A DNA stretch of 58,554 nucleotides, taken from positions 1 through 58,554 of the forward strand of contig NZ_WIAD01000037.1 of the NCBI RefSeq assembly GCF_009618275.1, given 5' to 3'. Both the position numbers and the translations under genes were made by a program. This DNA comes from Roseimaritima sediminicola (GTDB lineage Bacteria; Planctomycetota; Planctomycetia; Pirellulales; Pirellulaceae). The notes beneath the pieces are model-generated. The model was not told the DNA's origin. It worked only from the letters and a program-made list of their open reading frames with translations, and did no database searches. Of the stretch, positions 26,701 to 34,580 are shown piece after piece; within the stretch, counting starts at the first letter, position 1; every line of letters starts with the position of its first letter.

Positions 26701-27813
26701 GGCCGGCGCGGGGCGGCCGTAATAGAAACCTTGGGCGAGGTCGAAGCCGATGTCGAGGCAGGCCTCCGCCTCCTCGGCCGTTTCAATCCCTTCGGCCAGG
26801 GCCAGGATGTCCAGGTCACGCACCATCCGCACCAACGTCTTGAGCATCTGATAACGATGCGGGTCGGCTTGATCGATCCCGCGGACCAGCGAGATGTCGA
26901 ACTTGAGGCAGTCGGGTCGCGCTTCGATTAATTCCGACAGCCGCGCTTGCCCGGCACCGAAGTCGTCGTAGGCCAGTTGGATATTCAAATCCTGCAAGCG
27001 GCTGTGCAGGTGCTTTATCATCGCCGGTTCGGTCACGGCCGCTTCGTGGATCTCCAGCACCAGCGGCGTGTTGCCGGCCATCTCGCGGAGCTTGCCCAGC
27101 GACTCGACCAAACCCTCGCCGATCATTTCTTTGGGGTGTGTATTGACGAACAGGGTGGGTCTTTCGGGAAGGTCGCGTCCCACGCGCACCCCCTCCCAGC
27201 GCAGCAACCGGCTCAGTTCCACTTCCAGGCTCAGCTGTTCGGCCGCTTGAAACATCGCCCCGACCGATTCCAGTCCGAACACCCGTCCGCGTCCCAGGAC
27301 TTCGAACCCGACCTGCTTATGGCTGCGGGGGTCGAGAATCAATTGAAAATGCGGCACGACCAATCGCTGACTCATCAGCCGATCGAACTGAACCAGCGCC
27401 AGCGCCTGGTCGCATACGTTCTCGGCGATCGTGCCGGAATTCAATCCCGTCGCGCTTTGGCGACGGACGCGAAACGGCGCTTCGGCAAAATGGACGAGAT
27501 CCTCTTCACAAACCGGGGTCGGCCGATCGATGCGGGTTCCGTTGACGTACGTGCCGTTGGTGCTGTCCAAATCCTTGACGAACAATTCGCCATTCTCCAC
27601 CCACAGCGACGCATGATGCCCGCTGACCGTTTGGAAGTGCAGCGACAGCGTCACGCCCGGTTTACGACCGACCACAAAGGGATTTTCGTCGACGGGAATA
27701 TGACGAACATCCTCTTCGCTGCGGGTGGCACCAGAGAGAAACCACACGTCTTGACTGGCCACGGTGCTACAGCGGATCGAGTCGGTGGCTGATGGGGAGG
27801 AAGACCAGGTCAT
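26698..27813 (-). CDS. FHA domain fused to EAL domain (phosphothreonine reader / c-di-GMP-type)
   Basis: The protein has 371 residues. The FHA domain (about 30-118) shows GRKPG (R50), VSGHHA (S64, H66/67) and DLDSTNGTYVNG (N86), the residues that contact phosphothreonine. The EAL domain (about 150-371) has the catalytic Glu as GFEVLGRGR (E171, EVL instead of EAL), then LFVNTHP, LEIHE, AYDDFGAG, CLKFDISLV and LAEGIET, so the ligands for metal and cyclic di-GMP look complete. It may hydrolyse or only bind c-di-GMP. FHA modules read Ser/Thr kinase output, and this gene is divergent from an operon that encodes such a kinase, so a direct link is likely though inferred. Confidence 0.88.
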   Translation of the reverse strand: MTWSSSPSATDSIRCSTVASQDVWFLSGATRSEEDVRHIPVDENPFVVGRKPGVTLSLHFQTVSGHHASLWVENGELFVKDLDSTNGTYVNGTRIDRPTPVCEEDLVHFAEAPFRVRRQSATGLNSGTIAENVCDQALALVQFDRLMSQRLVVPHFQLILDPRSHKQVGFEVLGRGRVFGLESVGAMFQAAEQLSLEVELSRLLRWEGVRVGRDLPERPTLFVNTHPKEMIGEGLVESLGKLREMAGNTPLVLEIHEAAVTEPAMIKHLHSRLQDLNIQLAYDDFGAGQARLSELIEARPDCLKFDISLVRGIDQADPHRYQMLKTLVRMVRDLDILALAEGIETAEEAEACLDIGFDLAQGFYYGRPAPA

Positions 27814-28105
27814 GATTGGGGATCAACATAGCCGTTAAGCAAAAGGACCAAAGGATCTCGCCAGAACACGGATCACCCAAATCTAGGACACCGATAGCAA
27901 GTGTGGGGGGCAGGCTCCGCCAAAAGCGTCGCTTTTTTGCCCTCACGCCACCTTTTTCTTCGGACCTTCCCCCCCGAGACGATGGGCGGCGTGAACTGTG
28001 AGCTAGGGTTCAACGGAGTTTTTCCAGAAAGCGAGGATCTTATGGTGCGGCACGCAAGGTGTCGCACGGTCACCTTCGAAAAACCACAATCGGAACTGTC
28101 CAGTT
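27814..28105. promoter_or_regulatory. Shared promoter region of the FHA-EAL gene and the AAA-kinase operon
   Basis: This 292-bp divergent region holds no gene. A 9-bp imperfect inverted repeat, gtgcggcac-gcaag-gtgtcgcac (8 of 9 pairs, 28045-28067), ends 38 bases before the AAA start and could be an operator or leader hairpin. I see no convincing sigma-70 boxes. Confidence 0.45.
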
Positions 28106-29428
28106 ATGTCTGCCGCGCTGCGAGACACCCATACGATCGAATCCGGCCTCCTGCATGGCCTGCTGTCCGACGACACGTTCTGGCCGGTAACGCCTCGGGA
28201 CCTGAGCGAAACGGGATTGAGCGAATCGTTTATCGAGGCGCTGATCCTGAAAACCGTGTTGACCATCGGGACGCTGAGCGGTCGTACGATCAGCGAACGC
28301 ACGGGGCTGCCGTTTCGCGTGATCGAACCGCTGCTGGAACGACTGCGGACCCGCAAACTGGTCACGCACGTGCGTCCGGCCCCCTTCAACGACTACTACT
28401 ATTCGCTGACCGAAAACGGGCAACGCGCCGCTCAGGTCCATATGCAGCAGTGCTCCTACACCGGACCGGCACCGGTGCCGCTGGCCGATTACGTGCTCAG
28501 CGTCGAAGCGCAGGCCGCCGGCTTGGACCCGATCGATCGCGACCAACTGCAACATGCCCTGCAGCGCATTTCCTACCAGGACGAATTGCTGGATCAACTC
28601 GGCCCGGCCATCAACAGCAACTCCGGACTGTTTCTGTACGGACCACCGGGCAACGGCAAAACGACCATCGCCCGCTGCCTGACCCAGTGCCTGGGCCAGG
28701 AGATCTGGATCCCGCATGCGATCCTCGACGACGGCAACCTGATCAAACTGCAGGACGACGCCTTCCACCGCGAAGCTCCCGTGCCGGTCGACGAAGGCAC
28801 CGTGCTGGCTCAGGAGTGGGACCGTCGCTGGCTCCGCATCCAACGTCCGACGGTGGTTGTCGGAGGCGAGTTGGTGATGGACAACCTGGAGGTGCGGCAT
28901 GACAAACGCAGCAACGTCTGCGAAGCGCCGTTGCAGCTGAAAAGCAACTGTGGCTGTTTGTTGATCGACGACTTTGGCCGCCAGCGAATCCAGCCCGAGG
29001 AGCTGTTGAACCGCTGGATCGTGCCACTGGAAAGCCGTCACGATTTCCTGACGTTGCCCACCGGCAAGAAGATTCAAACGCCGTTCGAACAATTAATTAT
29101 TTTCTCGACAAACCTGAATCCCGATCAATTGGTCGACGAGGCGTTCCTGCGCCGCGTTCCCTACAAGATTTTTGTGGACGATCCGTCGGAAGAAGAATTT
29201 CGCGGTATCACCAAAGCCGTAGCTGAGTCGTTTGGATTCTCCCACGGCAGTCAAGCGGCCGAACATCTCCTCGCCCGCTACCGCCAGGAAGGTCGTCCGC
29301 TGCGGCGCTGCCACCCGCGGGATCTGCTGACGCAGGTCAACAATTTCTGCAAGTACCGCAAGCTGTCGCCACAGTTGCGTCCCGAATTTCTCGACAAAGC
29401 CTGCCTGAGTTACTTCAGCGAACTGTAG
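28106..29428 (+). CDS. Winged-helix AAA ATPase, first gene of kinase-tubulin operon
   Basis: The protein has 440 residues. The N-terminal part (about 40-110) looks like a winged helix, with ALILKTVLTIGTLSGRTIS and a beta-wing region KLVTHVRPAPFNDYYYSLTE. A single AAA domain follows: Walker A GPPGNGKTT (179-187), Walker B CLLIDDFG (283-291), sensor-1 Asn in IFSTNLNP (N336), and a possible arginine finger in FLRRVPYKI (R349/R350). The C-terminal helical lid contains CHPRDLLTQVNNFCKYR. The domain resembles ORC/MoxR-type switches rather than proteases. It precedes the kinase-tubulin gene by 12 bases, so the two are surely co-transcribed and likely cooperate in assembling or disassembling something. 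I know the family only as conserved planctomycete ATPases. Confidence 0.85.
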   Translation: MSAALRDTHTIESGLLHGLLSDDTFWPVTPRDLSETGLSESFIEALILKTVLTIGTLSGRTISERTGLPFRVIEPLLERLRTRKLVTHVRPAPFNDYYYSLTENGQRAAQVHMQQCSYTGPAPVPLADYVLSVEAQAAGLDPIDRDQLQHALQRISYQDELLDQLGPAINSNSGLFLYGPPGNGKTTIARCLTQCLGQEIWIPHAILDDGNLIKLQDDAFHREAPVPVDEGTVLAQEWDRRWLRIQRPTVVVGGELVMDNLEVRHDKRSNVCEAPLQLKSNCGCLLIDDFGRQRIQPEELLNRWIVPLESRHDFLTLPTGKKIQTPFEQLIIFSTNLNPDQLVDEAFLRRVPYKIFVDDPSEEEFRGITKAVAESFGFSHGSQAAEHLLARYRQEGRPLRRCHPRDLLTQVNNFCKYRKLSPQLRPEFLDKACLSYFSEL

Positions 29429-29440
29429 GGTTTCTCTTCC

Positions 29441-32400
29441 ATGACCACCCCCAATCGGCCACCGCTTAGTTCGCCGTCGCTGCCGTCGGCGGACGCCCCC
29501 GCTTCGCCTTTGCTACCCCCGCCGCGCGACGCCGACCGCAATTCGCCGGCCGCCCTGCCCCGCGTCGCTGCCGCCCCGCCCACGCAGCCCAAGGCCGGAC
29601 GCGTGAGAACGCCCGAAGCCTCTGGCCAGGGCATCCATACGTTGTGCGCCGGTTACGAACCGATCGCCGGCTATGTGCTGCAGGAGCCCATCGGCAAAGG
29701 AGGGTTCGGCGAAGTCTGGAGCGCGATTGCGCCGGGCGGGTTTCTGAAAGCCATCAAGTTCGTCTTCGGCGCCCGCGATGAAAAGCGTGCCGGCCGAGAA
29801 CTACGCTCGCTGGAGCATATGACGGGCGTCAATCATCCGTTTCTGCTGACCCTGGAACGGTACGAGTTCGTCGAGGATCGCTTGGTCATCGTGTCGGAGC
29901 TGGCCGATGGTTCGCTGGAGGACGTCTACAACCGGCAGATCGAACGCGGTTCCTGCGGCATTCCCCGGGCCGCCCTGCTGTCGTATCTGCGGGACACCGC
30001 CGATGCGCTGGATTACCTGCACGAAAAATTCCAGCTGCAACACCTGGATATCAAACCCGGCAACCTGCTGTTGGTGGGAGGCCACGTCAAAGTCGCCGAC
30101 TTCGGCTTATTGAAGGATCTCCGCGACGAAGCTTGTTCGATGATCGGCGGGCTGACGCCGGTCTATGCACCGCCAGAAGTTTTCGATGGGCGGCCCAGTC
30201 GGCACAGCGACCAGTATTCGTTGGCCGTGATGTACCAGGAACTGCTGACCGGCAAACGCCCCTTCAGCGGACGCACGATCGCGCAGCTCGCGACCCAGCA
30301 CATCCACAGCACGCCCGATCTGGATTCCCTGCCGCCCTGCGACCGACCGATCCTCGCGCGCGCTCTGGAGAAAGACCCCCAGCGACGTTACGCCGGCTGC
30401 CGCGAACTGGTCGAAGCCCTGGCCAGCGCCCGCGGCAAGGATGTTCGTGTACGCCCCTCCGGCCGTCCCCAACCGATCGGAAGCGATACGCAAACCGGGA
30501 TGTTCGAACCCGCCGGCGGACCGGCCAGCGCCCCGGTGGAGCACCTGCCGGGACTGTCCACCTCGGTCGTCAACGATACGTGTAGGGCGGGCGCGCTGGT
30601 GGTCGCCGTCGGTGGGCTGGGGGCCGACGTCTTGCTGGAGTTGCATCAGCGTATCCGCGGTTGCGAACGCGAACCGGCCGAGCGGATCGATTCGATCCTG
30701 ATCGACACCGACCAAGAGAAACTGCACCTGCTGCGTTCGCTGGAAGGACCCGATGGTCGTTCGCCGTGCCGCACCGTCTATGCACCCCTGCGCTCGCCCG
30801 CACAGTATCGCCAGGCCGGCACGGATCACCTTCGCAGTATCAGCCGTCGCTGGATCTACAACGTTCCGCGCAGCCGCAGCACCGAGGGCATGCGTCCCCT
30901 GGGCCGCCTGGCGATGGTCGATCATGGGCAAGCCATCCGAACCGCCCTGGCCGAAGCCATCGCTCAGACGGCGGCCGATTCGCCGGAACCGCCCACGGTG
31001 TACCTGACCGGATCACTGACCGGCGGCACCGGCAGCGGCATGTTGCTGGACATCGCCTACCTGCTGAGACACCTGCTGGATCAGTCCGGTTTGGAACAAA
31101 GCGAAGTGATTCCGTTGATGGCCGGCAGTACGACCGGACCGCCTTCCCGCAACGCCTTGGGCAACGCCGATGCCGCAGCAGCGCTGAACGAATTGGCCTT
31201 CTACCTGCGCCCCGAAAACGGCTATCCCGGTGACCAGGGGGCCGGTTGGCCCAGCGTTCCGGCGGCCCGCTCGCCGCTGCGAACCAGCTACGTTTTGGCG
31301 GGCGACGAACGCACCGACGGCAACGACTGGGCCGCAGCGACGATCGCCGAATACATCTGGTACAGCAGCCAGGGCATGCGAAACCTGTTGGCCGCCGCCC
31401 GCCACGAAAACCCGGAAAACTCCGAACCGGCCGAGCCGGCAAAACCGGCAAAACCGGCAAAACCCGCGACAATCGGCATCACACAACCGGCCATCCGCTC
31501 GCTGGGCATCGTGAAACTTTCGCCTCACGCCGGCCCGGACGACGCCGCACTCCGCCCGCTGGTGGTCACGGACCTGCTCCGCATGTGGACCGGCCGGATC
31601 CACGAAGCTCGGGCGTTGGTTCCTTCGATCCTGGAACGCCTGGTACCCACGTGCGGCTTCCTGACCGACTCCTTCGAACAACAGCAGTGGCAGCAGTGGC
31701 CGATCGACGCGGCCGCCCGTCGCGTGGCGCTGTTAAAGCTGCTGGCCCGGTGGCCGATCACAACGCTTTTAAGCGATGAAAAGTTACAGCTTCAACTGGC
31801 GCCGCATCTGGAAGAGTTGCGAGGCGGCCGTGCGCATCGCCAACAGGCCGACGCTCGCCTGATCGCTCTGCGTCAGGAGCTGGCCGTTCGCCTGCGAGAT
31901 CGCCGCATCGATCTGTGCACCGCCGCCGAAACCGTCCAGCGTCTGGCCCAGCGGATGCGGGCCGAAGCCGAGAATGTTCGCATCGTCGCGCCGCGGCCAG
32001 CCCCGCCGGCGGGCTTGCCCGAAGGCGAACCGCAAAGCACCGCGGAAATGGAAGTCCTGATGGAATACGCGGCCCGCCGGATGGACGCGATGCTGCACAA
32101 GGCCGCCCAACAAGGCATGGCGAACCGGATGGCCCTGGTGGCCGAAGGACTGAGCGAGTTTGCTCAGCAACTGGCCGCCCAGATGGAAACGCTCGAACAA
32201 GCGGCCCAGCGGCTGGGCTCGCCCGGGGGAGACGATCCGCTGACGCCATGCCCCTTGACTCCACGAACCGACGAGAAACGAGAACGGTTGCAGGCGGACG
32301 TCGACCAACTGCACGATACGCTCGCGGCAAACCTGCTGTGCTTGCCCCTGCTGGAAGTACAGCAAGCGCCGGATGCGCAGTCATTGCTGCGAACCGTCCA

Positions 32401-32788
32401 GAAGGCCAGCCGTCAGCACCGCGCCGCCGAGCCAGACGCGAGTCCACACGCCAGCGAATCCGTATCGGCCCAGAAAGACGAACCACTGGCCGCCGCCCTG
32501 CAGACCGCCCGGCCAGCGCTGTTGGACCTGGGAGGCAAACAGCGATTACTGTTGGTCGTCGGTTCGCAAGAGCAACAACGCGAGCTCAAACCGCGGCTGG
32601 AACGGATCAGCGGTGGCCCCGTGACAAGTGTCGTGCTTCCTGGTACACAACCGGCTCTGATTCATGAAGCCCAGGACATTCCCCTGCCGGACATGTTAAA
32701 GCGGCTCGGCGCTTCACTGGGCGGCAATCAAAAGATCGCCGCTCGTCTGCAAAGCCGCGTCGATGTGGACTGGCCCAACCAGCTGTAA
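29441..32788 (+). CDS. Ser/Thr protein kinase fused to tubulin/FtsZ-like GTPase domain
   Basis: The protein has 1115 residues. After a Pro-rich N-terminus, the kinase domain (about 72-330) shows the glycine loop IGKGGFGEV (84-92), Lys in AIK (K106), HLDIKPGN (D203, N208; the R of HRD is L) and DFG (220-222), so it should be active. From about residue 384 a tubulin-like domain begins: ALVVAVGGLGADVLLELHQR as the first nucleotide loop, then TGSLTGGTGSGMLLD (GGTGSG, 528-533), the tubulin/FtsZ signature for the GTP phosphates. A following NADAAAALNE (N575) is at the position of a T7-like loop but lacks the second acidic residue. The rest is helical, with a short EPAKPAKPAKPA spacer. It matches the Tubulin_2-like class. 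Tight spacing with the AAA gene upstream and fetA downstream indicates one operon. Confidence 0.85.
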   Translation: MTTPNRPPLSSPSLPSADAPASPLLPPPRDADRNSPAALPRVAAAPPTQPKAGRVRTPEASGQGIHTLCAGYEPIAGYVLQEPIGKGGFGEVWSAIAPGGFLKAIKFVFGARDEKRAGRELRSLEHMTGVNHPFLLTLERYEFVEDRLVIVSELADGSLEDVYNRQIERGSCGIPRAALLSYLRDTADALDYLHEKFQLQHLDIKPGNLLLVGGHVKVADFGLLKDLRDEACSMIGGLTPVYAPPEVFDGRPSRHSDQYSLAVMYQELLTGKRPFSGRTIAQLATQHIHSTPDLDSLPPCDRPILARALEKDPQRRYAGCRELVEALASARGKDVRVRPSGRPQPIGSDTQTGMFEPAGGPASAPVEHLPGLSTSVVNDTCRAGALVVAVGGLGADVLLELHQRIRGCEREPAERIDSILIDTDQEKLHLLRSLEGPDGRSPCRTVYAPLRSPAQYRQAGTDHLRSISRRWIYNVPRSRSTEGMRPLGRLAMVDHGQAIRTALAEAIAQTAADSPEPPTVYLTGSLTGGTGSGMLLDIAYLLRHLLDQSGLEQSEVIPLMAGSTTGPPSRNALGNADAAAALNELAFYLRPENGYPGDQGAGWPSVPAARSPLRTSYVLAGDERTDGNDWAAATIAEYIWYSSQGMRNLLAAARHENPENSEPAEPAKPAKPAKPATIGITQPAIRSLGIVKLSPHAGPDDAALRPLVVTDLLRMWTGRIHEARALVPSILERLVPTCGFLTDSFEQQQWQQWPIDAAARRVALLKLLARWPITTLLSDEKLQLQLAPHLEELRGGRAHRQQADARLIALRQELAVRLRDRRIDLCTAAETVQRLAQRMRAEAENVRIVAPRPAPPAGLPEGEPQSTAEMEVLMEYAARRMDAMLHKAAQQGMANRMALVAEGLSEFAQQLAAQMETLEQAAQRLGSPGGDDPLTPCPLTPRTDEKRERLQADVDQLHDTLAANLLCLPLLEVQQAPDAQSLLRTVQKASRQHRAAEPDASPHASESVSAQKDEPLAAALQTARPALLDLGGKQRLLLVVGSQEQQRELKPRLERISGGPVTSVVLPGTQPALIHEAQDIPLPDMLKRLGASLGGNQKIAARLQSRVDVDWPNQL

Positions 32789-32799
32789 CGGGCGTCACC

Positions 32800-33492
32800 A
32801 TGCCTGCTCCCACCGTTAGTGCCCCGCCGGTCGAACTGCGCGGTCATCGACTGCGGCGCGTGGCCGGATCGCCGCCGCGAGCCTTGCTCCGCGACGTCGA
32901 CCTGAGGTTGGGTGCCGGCCAGAGAGTGGCTCTATCGGGGCCCAGCGGAGCCGGCAAATCGGTGCTGCTTCGCGTGCTGGCCTGCCTCGACCCGCTCGAC
33001 GGTGGCCGCCTGACGTGGAACGGCCAACCGCTCGATGCGTCCGCGATCCCGGCCTACCGCGCGGCGGTGATCCTGTTGCTACAGCACCCGGTTATGGATT
33101 CCGGCACGGTTGAGGATCAATTGCGGCTGCCCTACGCGTGGCGACACCACCGGGCGGCGGGCCATCGTTTCTCACGCTCGCGAGCCCTGGAACACCTTCG
33201 CGTCTGCGGCCGTGGGAAAACCTTTCTGGATCAACCCGCTCGGCGGCTCAGCGGTGGCGAAAGGCAGCTGGTGGCACTGCTGCGGGCGCTGTTGCTGGAG
33301 CCTTGGGTGTTGTTGCTGGACGAACCCACTTCGGCCATGGACCGGGAGATGACCGAAGTGGCTCAGCGCTGGATCGCCGAGTGGCTTGCCGACCGCCCCG
33401 AGCGCAGTACCATCTGGGTGACCCACGACCGGGCCCAGCAACAGCGGATCGCCACCGTCCACTGGCGGCTGCAAGCCGGAAAGATCATCTAG
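32800..33492 (+). CDS. fetA: FetA-type (YbbL) ABC transporter ATPase
   Basis: The protein has 230 residues with a single ABC domain: Walker A GPSGAGKS, Q-loop LLLQHPVMDSGTVEDQLRLP, signature RLSGGERQLVALLRAL, Walker B VLLLDEPTSAMD and switch WVTHDRAQ. The short, stand-alone ATPase next to a UPF0014 permease identifies FetA. In E. coli, FetAB exports iron and improves oxidative-stress resistance. It begins 11 bases after the kinase-tubulin stop and ends 10 bases before the permease start, so it shares that operon. Confidence 0.88.
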   Translation: MPAPTVSAPPVELRGHRLRRVAGSPPRALLRDVDLRLGAGQRVALSGPSGAGKSVLLRVLACLDPLDGGRLTWNGQPLDASAIPAYRAAVILLLQHPVMDSGTVEDQLRLPYAWRHHRAAGHRFSRSRALEHLRVCGRGKTFLDQPARRLSGGERQLVALLRALLLEPWVLLLDEPTSAMDREMTEVAQRWIAEWLADRPERSTIWVTHDRAQQQRIATVHWRLQAGKII

Positions 33493-33502
33493 CAGGACGC
33501 GA

Positions 33503-34297
33503 ATGCAAACCGAATACATCTCGTTGGCGTGGTGGCAGGTCGCCGTGGCGGCCGCTTTGATCCTGATCAACGGCGCGATCTCGCTGGTCCTGCAACTGAG
33601 ACTGGGAAAACGCTTGCTGGTCGCGTCGCTGCGGATGACCGTCCAGTTGCTGCTGATCGGCTATCTGCTGAACACGATCTTTGCGATCGATTCCTGGCCC
33701 GCTGTCGCCGCGCTGATCCTGATCATGACCGTGATCGCCGGCCGCGCAGCCGCCAGCCGCACTCACATCGGTTTCCCAGGCAAACAAGGGGCGGCAATCG
33801 TTTCGGTCGCCTTCAGCGGATGGTTCGTGACCGTCCTCGCCCTGCAGCTGGTGATCACGCCGGAGCCCTGGTGGCATCCGCAGTATGCGATTCCCCTGCT
33901 GGGCATGATCCTGGGCAACGCCCTGACCGGGATCTCGCTGGGAATGGAACGGTTCGTCGTCGGCACCCAACAGCGGCGTAGCGAAATCGAGGGCCGTCTG
34001 GTCTTGGGCGCCAGCCGGTTCGAAGCCGTCGCCCCCATTACGGGCGACGCGATCCGAACCGGGATGATTCCGATTCTGAACACGATGACCGTCGCCGGCA
34101 TCGTCAGCCTGCCCGGAATGATGACCGGACAATTGCTGGCCGGCGCGGAGCCGCTGGACGCGGTCCGGTATCAAATCGTGATCATGTTCCTGATCGCCGC
34201 CGCCGTGGCCATGGGCACCGTCGGCGCGGTCCTGCTGAGTCTGCGGCGGGTGACGACCCGCGAGCACCAACTGCTGTGGCTGGAACAGGACGGATAA
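33503..34297 (+). CDS. fetB: FetB-type (YbbM, UPF0014) ABC transporter permease
   Basis: The protein has 264 residues and about 7 membrane segments. Family hallmarks are clear: SLRMTVQLLLIGYLLNTIF, IPLLGMILGNALTGISLGME, LVLGASRFEAV, SLPGMMTGQLLAGAEPLDAV and RYQIVIMFLIAAA. It forms the membrane half of FetAB, predicted to export iron across the inner membrane. It is the last gene of the AAA/kinase-tubulin/FetAB operon. A hairpin-repeat array begins 17 bases after the stop and may end transcription. Confidence 0.9.
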   Translation: MQTEYISLAWWQVAVAAALILINGAISLVLQLRLGKRLLVASLRMTVQLLLIGYLLNTIFAIDSWPAVAALILIMTVIAGRAAASRTHIGFPGKQGAAIVSVAFSGWFVTVLALQLVITPEPWWHPQYAIPLLGMILGNALTGISLGMERFVVGTQQRRSEIEGRLVLGASRFEAVAPITGDAIRTGMIPILNTMTVAGIVSLPGMMTGQLLAGAEPLDAVRYQIVIMFLIAAAVAMGTVGAVLLSLRRVTTREHQLLWLEQDG

Positions 34298-34314
34298 GTG
34301 TCGCCAGTGTCGCC

Positions 34315-34520
34315 AGTGTCGCCTTTCGCTCCGCGAAAGTCACTGCGGCCGGCGCCAGTGTCGCCTTTCGCTCCGCGAAAGTTGCTGCGGCCGGCGCCAG
34401 TGTCGCCTTTCGCGCCGCGAAAGTTGTTGCAGTCGGCGCCAGTGTCGCCTTTCGCTCCGCGAAAGTTGCTGCGGCCGGCGCCAGTGTCGCCTTTCGCTCC
34501 GCGAAAGTTGCTGTAGGCAT
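34315..34520. repeat. Hairpin repeat array, 42-bp period, about 5 copies
   Basis: Each unit has the hairpin core gtcgcctttcgctccgcgaa plus agt, followed by a 19-base spacer tgctgcggccggcgcc-like. The third copy carries a compensating-type change in the hairpin. The array starts immediately after fetB and is followed by an inverted copy (actttcgacggagcgaaagg) and one caggctggcagcct element up to about 34575. Confidence 0.9.
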
Positions 34521-34580
34521 CGCGGGCGACTTTCGACGGAGCGAAAGGCAACTCACAGGCTGGCAGCCTAAGCCACTGGT

